From contig CAYMEK010000001.1 in NCBI GenBank assembly GCA_964389305.1, positions 124,001-188,000 of the forward strand: a stretch of 64,000 bases of DNA, read 5' to 3'. A program made the position numbers and the translations under genes. This DNA is from CAYMEK01 sp964389305. GTDB lineage: Bacteria; Spirochaetota; Spirochaetia; SZUA-6; DRHE01. Shown piece after piece: positions 14,872 to 23,282 of the stretch (positions are counted from its first letter, which is position 1; each line of letters begins with the position of its first letter). The notes beneath the pieces were generated by a model, which was not told where the DNA came from, ran no database searches, and worked only from the letters and a program-made list of their open reading frames with translations.

Positions 14872-17193
14872 TCAGCTCCCCCCTTTCAGTGCTTTCAGGA
14901 TATCCGCCTCGGTGATCGGCAGGCGGTTGAAGTCCACGCCGACGGCGTCCCGAATGGCATTGGCGATGGTCGGAGCCACGGCCACGATCGGGTGCTCGGC
15001 GATAGGCTTGGCGGACCAGGGGCCCTCCTGGTTCGGCGTCTCGATAAAAACCACCGTCTGTTTCTTGGGCGCGTCCCTGAGGCGGGGGAGCTTGTAGGGG
15101 CCGAAGTTGGCGTTCTTGATGGTGCCGTCCTCCTTGAACACGATCTTCTCCATCAGGGTCGCACCCAGACCCTGCACCACCCCTCCGACCACCTGGCCCC
15201 GGCAGGTCGCCGGATTGATTACCCTGCCGGGATCGAAGGCCGAGGCGAAGTGCAGCACTTCCACCCTGCCGGTGGCTTTTTCCACCCGCAGCTCCGCCGC
15301 CTGGCAGCCGAAGGTCCAGGAAGCGGCGGCGTTGCCCATCCCTGTCTGCGGATCGGGCTCGGTCACCCCCTGCACCCGGTAGCTGCCGGTGGTGTGCACC
15401 GGTACGCCCACGGTCAGCCCGTTTTCATGCATGTAGCCTCGAGCCAGCGAGCCGATGGATAATTTTTTCCCAGGCTGCCCGCGCCGGTAGCAGGCCCCGT
15501 CGTACTCGATCTCCTCCACCGGACAGCCGAGCGCCTGGGCGGCGTTCTCCTTGAGCTGCTCCACGGCCCGCCGGCAGGCCTGCTGGATCGCGCGCCCCCC
15601 GCGGTAGGTCTGCATCGAGGCCACGGTCTGCCAGTCCCAGGGACTGAACTGGGTGTCCACCTCCCGGTACATGCGCACCATATCGACCGGCACCTTGAGG
15701 GCTTCGGCCGCCATCTGGGTGAACACGGTCAGGCAGCCCTGCCCCATCTCGATGCCCGATAGGCTGACGAATACGCTGCCGTCGGCGTTGATCGACAGCA
15801 GGCAGCCGGAGGAGGAGTTGGTGGCCATCTTGGGGGACTTCATCATGGCCGCCAGACCCCGGCCGTACAGGTAGCGCTCGTCCTCCTGTGGCTTCTCGCC
15901 GCCGAAGACCGCCCTTCGCACCTCCTGCAGGCAGCGCTGCAGGTCGCCGGCGCTCCTGGTGATGGTCTGTCCCAGGGCGTTTCGGCGGCCCTCTTTGAGG
16001 AAATTTTTCCGCATCACTTCCCAGACCGGGAGCCCCAGCCTGCGGGCCAGCATGTCGATCAGGCGCCCGACCATGAACTGACCCTCCGGGTGCCCGTAGC
16101 CGCGCATGGCCCCGACGGGCGGGGAGTTGGTGTAGACCCCGTAGACATCGCTCTTGACGTGAGGAAAGTGATACGGACCGGTGCAGTTGTGGCCGGCTAC
16201 GGTGCAAACCGGCCAGCCCGTGTCGCCGTAAGCCCCGTCGGAGAAATACATCTCGGCCTCCAGGGCGGTGAAGCTCCCGTCCTTTCGCGCTCCGATCTTC
16301 ATCCTGCCCTTTGCCCCCCGGCCGACCAGGCTGCTGGTGAACACTTCTCTTCTGGACAGCACCAGCTTGACGGCGTAACCAGGCACCTGGCTGGCCAGGT
16401 AAGCCGTCAGGGGCTCTATCGAGATATCGGATTTTCCGCCGAAGCCGCCGCCCAGATAGGGGATGTGCACCCGCACGCGGGCTGCCGGGACCCCGAACAT
16501 GTCCGCCAGCACGTCCCTCAAGACGAAGGGGGCCTGGTTACTGGCCCAGATCTCGATGCTGCCGTCGGCTGAGAAGCGGCATACGGCGCCATGAGGCTCG
16601 ATGGCGCAGTGGCTGCTCAGGGGAAACTCGAACTGTTCCTCGACCACCGCCTCCGCCTCGCTGAAGCCCTTCTCCGTATCTCCGTTGCGCAAGGAATAGT
16701 GATGGAAGATGTTGGTGCCCTTGACCGGATGGACCACGTACTCCACCCGGCGGTACTCGCCGTTTCGCTCATGGATGAGGGGAGCGTCCCCGGCTGCCGC
16801 CTCGATGGGATCGAGAACGAAGGGAAGAGGCTCGTAGTCCGTCTTGATTTTCTTGAGTGCGGCCTGCGCCTTCAGGGGCGTCTCGGCCAGCACGGCCGCC
16901 ACCGCCTCCCCGGCATGGCGTACCTTTTCCACCGCCAGAGGCGGCTGGTCCCACAGACAGGTCCCGAACAGGATCCTGCATTCCCGCCCGGTCACTACCT
17001 TGATCACCCCGGGCATCTTTTCCGCCTCGTCGATGTCGAGCGAGCGGATCCTGGCATGGGGCAGCCCGGCCCGCAGCACTTTGGCGTGCAGCAGCCGCGG
17101 CAGCTTGATATCCGCCACGTAGGTCGCGGCGCCGGTGACCTTGGCCGTCGCGTCGACCCGCTGTACGGACTTGCCGACGTACCTGAGTTCCAT
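14872..17193 (-). CDS. xdhA: Xanthine dehydrogenase-family molybdenum-binding subunit
   Basis: 773 residues, full length for XdhA/CoxL-like subunits. N-terminal a/b hammerhead: GKSVQRVDATAKVTGAATYVADI. Then GGFGGKSDISIEP, MRGYGHPEGQF, EMGQGCLTVFTQMAAEAL, RGGRAIQQACRRA and GVVQGLGATLMEKI, the molybdopterin-cytosine-dinucleotide contacts of the family. The catalytic Glu is expected near the C-terminus. I prefer the ATG at 17193: GGAGGAG lies five bases before it, and the predicted transcript start falls almost on the other in-frame ATG at 17205. The active-site MRGYG lacks the CSFR loop of CO dehydrogenases, so a purine or other hydroxylase is likely. Divergent from the BMP transporter operon. 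Confidence 0.85.
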   Translation of the reverse strand: MELRYVGKSVQRVDATAKVTGAATYVADIKLPRLLHAKVLRAGLPHARIRSLDIDEAEKMPGVIKVVTGRECRILFGTCLWDQPPLAVEKVRHAGEAVAAVLAETPLKAQAALKKIKTDYEPLPFVLDPIEAAAGDAPLIHERNGEYRRVEYVVHPVKGTNIFHHYSLRNGDTEKGFSEAEAVVEEQFEFPLSSHCAIEPHGAVCRFSADGSIEIWASNQAPFVLRDVLADMFGVPAARVRVHIPYLGGGFGGKSDISIEPLTAYLASQVPGYAVKLVLSRREVFTSSLVGRGAKGRMKIGARKDGSFTALEAEMYFSDGAYGDTGWPVCTVAGHNCTGPYHFPHVKSDVYGVYTNSPPVGAMRGYGHPEGQFMVGRLIDMLARRLGLPVWEVMRKNFLKEGRRNALGQTITRSAGDLQRCLQEVRRAVFGGEKPQEDERYLYGRGLAAMMKSPKMATNSSSGCLLSINADGSVFVSLSGIEMGQGCLTVFTQMAAEALKVPVDMVRMYREVDTQFSPWDWQTVASMQTYRGGRAIQQACRRAVEQLKENAAQALGCPVEEIEYDGACYRRGQPGKKLSIGSLARGYMHENGLTVGVPVHTTGSYRVQGVTEPDPQTGMGNAAASWTFGCQAAELRVEKATGRVEVLHFASAFDPGRVINPATCRGQVVGGVVQGLGATLMEKIVFKEDGTIKNANFGPYKLPRLRDAPKKQTVVFIETPNQEGPWSAKPIAEHPIVAVAPTIANAIRDAVGVDFNRLPITEADILKALKGGS

Positions 17194-17212
17194 GTTCTCC
17201 TCCATGTCTACA

Positions 17213-17242
17213 ATTGTAGGGGCTGGCAGCGCTGCCGGTCAA
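17213..17242 (-). promoter_or_regulatory. xdhA promoter with a 12-bp palindrome in the spacer
   Basis: Minus strand TTGACC (17242-17237), 18-base spacer, TACAAT (17218-17213). The spacer holds the perfect palindrome GGCAGCGCTGCC (17225-17236), directly against the -35 element, as expected for a repressor operator. Transcription would start about 17206, giving a leader of only a dozen bases before the preferred xdhA start. Confidence 0.7.
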
Positions 17243-17296
17243 GAAAATCGATTCCGGCAAGGGGGAGATGCGGCCCTCCGCCTGGCGGCGGCGCAT

Positions 17297-17325
17297 TTGA
17301 CCGCCGCTTTCTATTCGCCTATAAT
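17297..17325 (+). promoter_or_regulatory. Strong sigma70 promoter of the BMP transporter gene
   Basis: TTGACC (17297-17302), 17-base spacer, TATAAT (17320-17325). The predicted start is near 17333, 35 bases before the ATG, and a strong AAGGAGG lies at 17355-17361. It is divergent from the xdhA promoter, with about 55 bases between the two -35 boxes. Confidence 0.8.
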
Positions 17326-17367
17326 TCTTAAAGTTGAATCGATTCGAGAGAAGCAAGGAGGTGTTCT

Positions 17368-18369
17368 ATGAAACGGGGAGTCTGGATGGTTATCGTTCTT
17401 CTTCTGGCCGCCGCCCTGGCCTTCGGAGGCGGAAAAAAGGAAGGAGAAGCCGAGGAGGGAGCGTTTCAGGTGGCCGCGGTTTTTCAAACGGCCATTGAGG
17501 AGCCCTGGGATGGTGTGATCCATCAGGCCTGTCTGCGAGCCAAGGATGAGATGGGCATTGAATATGAGTTCGCGGAAAAGATCGCGGCCGCGGACTTCGA
17601 GAAGGTTGTACGGGAGTATGCCGAGAGAGGCTTCGACTTGATCGTGGGCGACGCCTTTCTAGCCGGAGAGGAGCCCTCGCGGCGGGTGGCCAAAGACTAT
17701 CCGCAGATCGCCTTCGCCTTCGGCTCGGAGTTCGGCCCGGTGGCGCCGAACTACAGCGTATTCGACAACTGGATCCACGAGCCCGCCTACCTCTGCGGTG
17801 TGATCGCCGGAAGGCTGACGGAGTCGAACGTCCTCGGCATCGTGGCGGCGATCCCGATCGGGGAGGTGAACCGGCTGACCAATGCCTTCATCCTGGGGGC
17901 GAAGAGCGTAAACTCCGACGTCAGAGTCAAGATCGCCTATATCGGAAGCTGGTTCGATCCCCCCAAGGCCAAGGAGGCGGCGTTGGCCCAGATCGAGGCC
18001 GGGGCCGACCTGATCTTCGCCGAAAGGTTCGGGGTGTTCGAAGCCTGCAAGGAAAAGGGGGTCCTGGCCTTCGGCAACATGTCCGACCAGAATGCCTTGG
18101 CGCCGGAAACGGTCATAACCGGTCCGGTATGGGACATGTGGCCAACCATAGAGTACGCAATAGAGATGGTGAAAAAAGACGCCTGGGTTGCCCAGGACCT
18201 GGGTGAATGGTCGATGATGGCCAAGGGAGGCGCACGCCTGGCGCCCTTTCACGGCTTCGAGAATAAGCTGCCGCAGGCGGTGATCGACGAGGTGGAGGCT
18301 CTCGAACAGCAGATCCTCGACGGCATCTTCCGGGTCCCCATCGTGGAAGACCCGCCGACCTCCGACTGA
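17368..18369 (+). CDS. BMP-family nucleoside-binding protein of an ABC importer
   Basis: 333 residues. Signal peptide MKRGVWMVIVLLLAAALAFG, then GGKKEGEAEEG; there is no lipobox Cys. This AFGGGKKE style is common in spirochaete periplasmic binding proteins and suggests cleavage by signal peptidase I. The core follows the BMP/PnrA family: VAAVFQTAIEEPWDGVIHQAC, GFDLIVGDAF, IAFAFGSEF, FDNWIHEPAYLCGVIAGRLTESNVLGIV, and FAERFGVFEACKEKGVLAFGNMSDQ. Family members bind purine and pyrimidine nucleosides in the periplasm and hand them to a membrane transporter. The three following genes supply the ATPase and both permeases. An intrinsic terminator directly after this gene would keep the binding protein in excess over the transporter. 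Confidence 0.88.
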   Translation: MKRGVWMVIVLLLAAALAFGGGKKEGEAEEGAFQVAAVFQTAIEEPWDGVIHQACLRAKDEMGIEYEFAEKIAAADFEKVVREYAERGFDLIVGDAFLAGEEPSRRVAKDYPQIAFAFGSEFGPVAPNYSVFDNWIHEPAYLCGVIAGRLTESNVLGIVAAIPIGEVNRLTNAFILGAKSVNSDVRVKIAYIGSWFDPPKAKEAALAQIEAGADLIFAERFGVFEACKEKGVLAFGNMSDQNALAPETVITGPVWDMWPTIEYAIEMVKKDAWVAQDLGEWSMMAKGGARLAPFHGFENKLPQAVIDEVEALEQQILDGIFRVPIVEDPPTSD

Positions 18370-18384
18370 GCCGGGTATCCGAGC

Positions 18385-18418
18385 GGACCGGCGGAGCGCT
18401 TATCCGCCGGTCCTTTTT
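18385..18418 (+). terminator. Intrinsic terminator/attenuator between the binding protein and ABC ATPase genes
   Basis: Perfect 11-bp stem GGACCGGCGGA (18385-18395) and TCCGCCGGTCC (18403-18413), 7-base loop, then TTTTT (18414-18418). The next gene starts 48 bases later with no obvious own promoter, so partial read-through probably sets the ratio of binding protein to transporter. Confidence 0.85.
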
Positions 18419-18466
18419 ACACCTTTTCAGGACCTTCCCGGGCGGCGGGCAGGAGGGAGGCGGTCT

Positions 18467-19989
18467 TTGTCGAGCAGCGACAGGAAGCCGGTCGTGGAGA
18501 TGCGCTCGATCAGCAAGCGCTTCCTCGACGTAATCGCCAATCAGAACATCGATTTTGTTCTCTATCCCGGCGAGATCTGCGCCCTGCTCGGTGAGAACGG
18601 GGCCGGCAAGACCACCCTGATGAATATCCTGTTCGGCTACTACACGGCCGACTCGGGCGAGATCTTCATCAAGGGGCGGAAGGTGAGCCTGACCTCTCCC
18701 CGGGACGCCATTGCTCAGGGGATCGGAATGATCCACCAGCACTTCAGCCTGGTTCCCAGCCAGACGGTGCTGGAAAACGTCATCATCGCCGTCAAGTCGG
18801 GGGCAGGCGTCTTTCTCGACCTGAAGCTCGCCCGAGCGAGGCTCCTGGAGCTGCAGCGGCGCTTCGGCCTGCACGTCGATCCGGACGTCCGGGTCTGGAC
18901 CCTGTCGGTGGGAGAGCAGCAGAAGGTGGAAATCCTCAAGGCCCTGTACCGGGGCGTGGACATCCTGATCATGGACGAGCCCACCGCGGTGCTGGCTCCT
19001 GCGGAGATCGAAGAGCTGTTCAGGACCTTGAAGATTCTCGTGGGGCAGGGACGCTCGGTGGTGTTCATTTCCCACAAGCTCAAGGAGGTGATGGCCGTAT
19101 CGGACCGCATCATGGTTCTGCGGGGCGGGAAGGTGGCGGCCGAGCGCAGGAGGGAAGAAACGAATACCCGGGAGCTGGTCAACTTCATGGTAGGCCGGGA
19201 TCTGCTGGAGAGGATAGAAAAAGAAGATACTCCTGCAGGAGAGCCGGTTCTCGAGATCGAGGGCCTCACGGTGCTGAACGACAAGGGCCTTCAGGCTCTG
19301 AAAAGCTTCAGCCTGACGGTGCGGGAGCGGGAGATCCTGGGCCTGGCCGGGGTGTCCGGAAACGGCCAGAGGGAACTGTGCGAGGCGCTGTTCGGCCTCA
19401 GGGTCCCGGAATCGGGAAGCATTCGGGTACGCGGCCAGACGCTCGAGGCGGGAGACCCTCTCGCGGCGATCGAGCTGGGTTTGGCCAGGATTCCGGAAGA
19501 TCGGATCGAGACCGGGCTGATGATGGACCTTTCGGTAGAGGAGAATCTCATCCTCGAGCGCCACGGCAGCGAGCCTTTTCAGAAGAGGGGACTTTTGAAC
19601 TTCCGGCAGATACGCAGCTTCAGCCGCCGGCTCATCGACAGCTACCGGATCCTGGCTTCCGGTCCCTCCGCCGAAGCCAAGAGCCTGTCCGGCGGCAACC
19701 TGCAGAAGCTCATCCTGGCCCGGGAGCTCGACGGAGCTCCGAAGCTGGTTGTAGCCGCTCAGCCGACCCGCGGGCTGGACGTAGGCGCCATGGAGTACAT
19801 CCACAGCCGGCTGCTGGAGCAGAGGGCCGGGGGTCGGGGGTGCTGGTGGTCTCCGAGGACCTGGACGAGATTTTCGCCTTGAGCGACCGCATCATGGTGC
19901 TGTACGAAGGGAGGATCATAGGAGAGCTGCCTGCGGAGGAGGCTACCAGAGAGCAGATCGGAATGTGGATGTCCGGGGTGAAGCAATGA
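18467..19989 (+). CDS. Nucleoside ABC importer ATPase (duplicated NBD), frame broken by a 1-nt shift near 19829-19840
   Basis: Fused double ATP-binding protein of the BMP-associated (RbsA/YufO-like) group. NBD1: GENGAGKTTLMN, signature SVGEQQKVEI, Walker B ILIMDEPTAVL. NBD2: degenerate Walker A GVSGNGQREL, signature SLSGGNLQKLILAREL, and VAAQPTRGLDVGA with the Gln typical of the inactive second site. The start is TTG with AGGAGGGAGG six bases before. The first frame stops at 19882 after an unrelated tail beginning GGRGCWW. The expected ending (VLVVSEDLDEIFALSDRIMVL to MSGVKQ) continues in another frame to 19989. One missing G in the G5-T-C-G5 tract restores it. This is either an assembly error or a recent inactivating mutation. 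Only the last 50 residues are affected. The stop overlaps the next ATG. Confidence 0.85.
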
Positions 19990-21080
19990 TCCGGTTGATG
20001 ATCAGCAAGCGTGAGCCTCTTCCGGGCTGGGCCAGGATTCTCATTCCGATTGCCGCCGTGGCGGTGACCCTGATCCTGTCCGCCATTCCAATCCTGGCGG
20101 CGGGAGGAGCGTTGTGGAAATCCTACGCCTCCCTGTTCTACGGCGCCCTGGGCACCCGCTTCAACCTGCTGGAGACCTTCGTAAAGGCCAGCCCCTTGAT
20201 TTTTACCGGCCTGGCCGTGGCCGTGGCCTTCCGGGCCAGGTTCTGGAACATCGGGGCGGAGGGACAGCTTCTGGCCGGAGCCCTGGTTGCCACCTGGATA
20301 GGGATTTACGGGAGCTGGATTCCCTCCTTCCTGCTTCTACCGGTGATCATGGCGGCCGGCTTTCTGGCCGGCGGCTTCTGGGCCTCGATTCCGGCCCTGT
20401 TGAAGACCAGGGTGAAAGTGGACGACGTGGTTTCTACTCTGCTTCTGAACTACGTGATGATCCATATCATGGGCGCCCTTCTGTTCGGCCCGCTGCAGCA
20501 GCCGGATTCGAGCTGGCCGCGCTCTTCGGAGATCCTGCAGGCGGCCAAGTATCCGCTGCTCCTCGCCAGGTCCCGCTTCCACCTGGGCTTCCCCCTCGGG
20601 CTGCTGGCGGTTGCGCTGGTATGGTTTCTCAACAACAAGACGGTCTTCGGCTACCGATCCAAGGCGCTGGGAGCGAACATCCGCAGCGCGCACTTCGGTG
20701 GGATCAACACCACTGCGGTGATGCTGCAGACCGCTCTGATCTCCGGCGGCCTGGCGGGACTGGCCGGTGTGGGGGAGCTGTGCGCCCTGCAGTACCGCCT
20801 GATCATGGACATCTCGCCCGGCTACGGCTACTCCGGGATCGTAATCGCCATGCTGGGGAATCTCCATCCCGTGGGAGTCCTGCTTTCCGCCCTGTTTTTC
20901 AGCGTTATCATCGTAGGCGCCCAGACCATGAGCCGGATGACCGGAGTGCCAACCTACATCGCGGAGGTAATCCAGGGCCTGGCTCTGATGGTCATGCTCG
21001 TTTTCCTGCTGCTGACCGAGTACCGGATCAGGGTACGGCGCACCGCAGGCGGTGGGCGCACGGGGAGGATTCGGCCATGA
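19986..21080 (+). CDS. Nucleoside ABC transporter permease 1
   Basis: 364 residues from the ATG that overlaps the preceding TGA (ATGA). An in-frame upstream start inside the ATPase gene is rejected. About nine or ten hydrophobic segments are visible. The BPD_transp_2 (livH/M-like) signature is clear: SPLIFTGLAVAVAFRARFWNIGAEGQLLAGA, then TRVKVDDVVSTLLLNYVM, GANIRSAHFGGIN, and SPGYGYSGIVIAMLGNLHPVG. This matches the YufP/BmpB-like permease in BMP nucleoside importers. It sits in the inner membrane and pairs with the next permease. The ORF overlaps the following gene by four bases, so translation is coupled. Confidence 0.87.
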   Translation: MIRLMISKREPLPGWARILIPIAAVAVTLILSAIPILAAGGALWKSYASLFYGALGTRFNLLETFVKASPLIFTGLAVAVAFRARFWNIGAEGQLLAGALVATWIGIYGSWIPSFLLLPVIMAAGFLAGGFWASIPALLKTRVKVDDVVSTLLLNYVMIHIMGALLFGPLQQPDSSWPRSSEILQAAKYPLLLARSRFHLGFPLGLLAVALVWFLNNKTVFGYRSKALGANIRSAHFGGINTTAVMLQTALISGGLAGLAGVGELCALQYRLIMDISPGYGYSGIVIAMLGNLHPVGVLLSALFFSVIIVGAQTMSRMTGVPTYIAEVIQGLALMVMLVFLLLTEYRIRVRRTAGGGRTGRIRP

Positions 21081-22027
21081 TCCGGGAGATATTCACGGTC
21101 TCGTTCTTCGCCGGGCTGATCGGGGCGACCATGCGCATGGCCACGCCCATCATGTTCGCGACACTGGGAGAGATCCTCAGCGAGAGAGCCGGGGTACTGA
21201 ACCTGGGTATCGAGGGGATCATGCTCATGGGGGCCATGACCGGCTTTCTGGTCACGTTGACCTCCGGCTCCCTGTGGATCGGAGTGCTGTCCGCCGCCCT
21301 GGTGGGCATGGCCCTGGCCCTGCTCATGGCCCTGCTGGCCGTCTATCTCGGCTTGAGCCAGCACGTATCGGGGCTGGGCATCACCTTGTTCGCCACCGGA
21401 CTGGCCATGTTCGTCTACCGCCTGCATTTCGGCTCTCCCCTGGTGCCTCCCACCGTGGAACCGTTCCCCAAGGTGGCCGTGCCCCTGCTGTCGGAGATCC
21501 CCCTCGTCGGTGAGGGGCTTTTCAACCAGTACCTGCTTACCTACGTGGCCTGGCTGCTGGTGCCGGCCCTGTCCCTGCTGCTGTTCAAAACGCAGGCCGG
21601 CCTCAAGATACGCACCGTGGGAGAGAACCCCCTGGCCGCCGACACGGTGGGGGTGAACGTGTACCGCACCAGGACGCTGTGCCTGGTGGCCGGCGGCGCG
21701 CTGATGGGCATCGGCGGCTCTTTTCTCACCCTGGCTCACCAGAACATGTTTCTCATAGACGTCATCGGCGGCCGGGGCTGGGTCAGCATCGCCATGGTCA
21801 TCTTCGGCAACTGGGACCCTCTAAAAGGGGTGCTGGGGGCGGTGATCTTCGGCTTCCTCGACGGGCTGCAGCTGCGCCTCCAGGGACTGGGGATCAGGGT
21901 CCCCTTCCACATCTTCCTGATGATTCCTTACCTCATGACCATCGTGGTGCTGGTAGGAGTGTCCCGCCGGGCGGCGGTGCCGGCCGGCCTGCTCAAGCCT
22001 TACCGGAGGGAGGAACGGGGAGGATAG
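21077..22027 (+). CDS. Nucleoside ABC transporter permease 2
   Basis: 316 residues from the ATG overlapping the previous TGA, with GGGGAGGA just upstream. The family block TPIMFATLGEILSERAGVLNLGIEGIMLMGAMTGF is diagnostic of the YufQ-type second permease. LKIRTVGENPLAADTVGVNVYRTRT and GRGWVSIAMVIFGNWDPLKGVLGA also match. Eight to nine membrane helices are evident. It forms a heterodimeric channel with permease 1, powered by the ATPase encoded upstream. This is the last gene of the importer operon; an inverted repeat follows directly. Confidence 0.87.
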   Translation: MIREIFTVSFFAGLIGATMRMATPIMFATLGEILSERAGVLNLGIEGIMLMGAMTGFLVTLTSGSLWIGVLSAALVGMALALLMALLAVYLGLSQHVSGLGITLFATGLAMFVYRLHFGSPLVPPTVEPFPKVAVPLLSEIPLVGEGLFNQYLLTYVAWLLVPALSLLLFKTQAGLKIRTVGENPLAADTVGVNVYRTRTLCLVAGGALMGIGGSFLTLAHQNMFLIDVIGGRGWVSIAMVIFGNWDPLKGVLGAVIFGFLDGLQLRLQGLGIRVPFHIFLMIPYLMTIVVLVGVSRRAAVPAGLLKPYRREERGG

Positions 22028-22105
22028 CCGGGCGGACCCTTGCACCCGGCACCCCTCCGGCCTGCTCCCGCGGCACTCCGCCCGGCGGCGAGCGGCCCGC
22101 TTTTT
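22027..22105 (+). terminator. Inverted repeat after the importer operon, possible terminator
   Basis: GCCGGGCGGA (22027-22036) and TCCGCCCGGC (22077-22086) form a perfect 10-bp stem with a 40-base GC-rich loop. They are followed by the small AGCGG/CCGCT hairpin and TTTTT (22101-22105). The shape is not a compact intrinsic terminator, but the position between convergent operons fits a transcription end. Confidence 0.4.
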
Positions 22106-22121
22106 CCGCCCCAATCATATC

Positions 22122-22523
22122 TCAGTAGACCGCCAGCTCCGGGTGCTTCAGCGCTTCAGCGTAGATGGGCCCACGGGCGGCGAAGCCCAAACCGTAGCGG
22201 CTGCCGCGCACGGCCAGCAGCCGGTCGCCCGGCTTGACCTTCATCTCCGGCGGCAGCACCAACCCTCCGCTTCCGAACCGCGCCCGGCCCAGCTCGGGCA
22301 ATCCAGGAGTACCCATTTTTTCACTGGCTTCCGCCAGCAGTGCAGGCCTGCTGATGGAGAATCCCCCGGATTTCCCGCTTCCCGGGAGGAAGAGCGCCTC
22401 GCCGCCTTCCCTGAAACCGTAGTCCTGCCAGGCCTGTGGGGGGATGACGATCCGGCGACGTTTCCCGACCGCCACCCAGCCGTAGGCCCACTTGCCTCCG
22501 TTTACCAACCTGGGCATCGGCAC
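22122..22523 (-). CDS. Small protein with two AbrB/MazE-like half-repeats
   Basis: 133 residues, cytoplasmic. Two similar beta-rich segments are seen. GKRRRIVIPPQAWQDYGFREGGEALFL (about residues 20-46) and GSGGLVLPPEMKVKPGDRLLAVRGS (about 85-109) both follow the swapped-hairpin AbrB pattern: basic start, IxIPP, then a GxxxGD turn. Tandem AbrB halves would form one DNA-binding barrel. The second half lacks the basic residues, so DNA binding is uncertain. It is the last gene of the padR-methyltransferase cassette, starting seven bases after the methyltransferase stop. I do not recognise a named family beyond this fold suggestion. Confidence 0.55.
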   Translation of the reverse strand: MPMPRLVNGGKWAYGWVAVGKRRRIVIPPQAWQDYGFREGGEALFLPGSGKSGGFSISRPALLAEASEKMGTPGLPELGRARFGSGGLVLPPEMKVKPGDRLLAVRGSRYGLGFAARGPIYAEALKHPELAVY

Positions 22524-22529
22524 GCCTGC

Positions 22530-23201
22530 CTACTTGGTGAGCCAGATCGTCATATCATATTCCCCGGTCTCGACCTCTACACCGGCGAACCAGCAGCCCT
22601 TCAGGAGCCCTTCGACCTGTTCGGGGACGTAGGCTTCCGAGAACGAATGCCTGGCGCCCCAGCGCATAAAGCGGGAATCGATATCGCTCACCCATTCTCC
22701 GATGCGCTCCTTGGGAACGTTCCTGCGCAGATCGCTGATCATGGCCCTGCAGCCCGGTTTCAACACCCGCCGTATCTCTCTGAAGATCTGCCCCGGCTTC
22801 TGCCAGTGGTGAAGTGATCCGCAGGAGATGACGAAATCGAACGAAGAATCCTCGAAGGGCACCCGATCCGCATTCCCCCGCTCGAACGATACTCGCTCCG
22901 ACACCCCGTGCTCGGCCACATTCCTGGCGGCGATCTCCACCATGGTGGCTGAAACGTCCAGACCGACGATCCGCACCTCAGGGAGCAGCCGGGCCAGCTC
23001 GATGGCCACATAGCCGGGTCCTGGACCAACCTCCAGCAGCTTTTCGCCCTTTACTGCGGCAGCGGCCATAGCGGCCAGCTTCCTGTATCCATCCCTCATG
23101 ACTTTCGAGCTCCTGGCGCACTGCGCGTATTTGGTTGCGAAGAAACCCTCGATTCCGCCGGGGGAAACGAACTGCTGCAGAGTCTGCAGGAAACCGCTCA
23201 T
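22530..23201 (-). CDS. Class I SAM-dependent methyltransferase
   Basis: 223 residues. Motif I is LLEVGPGPGYVAIEL, followed by IVGLDVSATMVEIA (motif II acidic residue), ERGNADRVPFEDSSFDFVISCGSLHHW (motif III/IV) and IRRVLKPGCRAMISD, the Methyltransf_11/UbiE-like pattern. The N-terminal 30 residues (FLQTLQQFVSPGGIEGFFATKYA) are family-specific and helical. Substrate is unknown. A strong promoter with a palindrome over its -10 box lies just upstream. The PadR gene lies beyond that, so the gene is probably repressed by PadR. TAGGAGGTAATAA precedes the ATG as ribosome binding site. Confidence 0.82.
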   Translation of the reverse strand: MSGFLQTLQQFVSPGGIEGFFATKYAQCARSSKVMRDGYRKLAAMAAAAVKGEKLLEVGPGPGYVAIELARLLPEVRIVGLDVSATMVEIAARNVAEHGVSERVSFERGNADRVPFEDSSFDFVISCGSLHHWQKPGQIFREIRRVLKPGCRAMISDLRRNVPKERIGEWVSDIDSRFMRWGARHSFSEAYVPEQVEGLLKGCWFAGVEVETGEYDMTIWLTK

Positions 23202-23231
23202 GGTTTATTACCTCCTAAAATACTAATGTTA

Positions 23232-23267
23232 AACCTTGAATATACAAGGTTGTGTATTAAGGGTCAA
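23232..23267 (-). promoter_or_regulatory. Methyltransferase promoter with palindromic operator
   Basis: Minus strand TTGACC (23267-23262), 17-base spacer, TATATT (23244-23239). The -10 box lies inside the perfect inverted repeat AACCTTG-AATATA-CAAGGTT (23232-23251). A further AAGGTTGT copy lies just upstream of the -35 box (about 23272-23280). This is the expected layout for repression by a dimeric regulator, most simply the adjacent PadR protein. Confidence 0.72.
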
Positions 23268-23282
23268 AAAAAACAACCTTCT

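Noticed and set aside
18113..19804. 563-codon open frame opposite the ABC ATPase gene
   Set aside because: Antisense shadow caused by codon bias; the plus strand encodes complete ABC motifs.
19820..19850. Programmed ribosomal frameshifting in the ABC ATPase
   Set aside because: No slippery heptamer with a following pseudoknot was seen; a lost base in a G-run is simpler.
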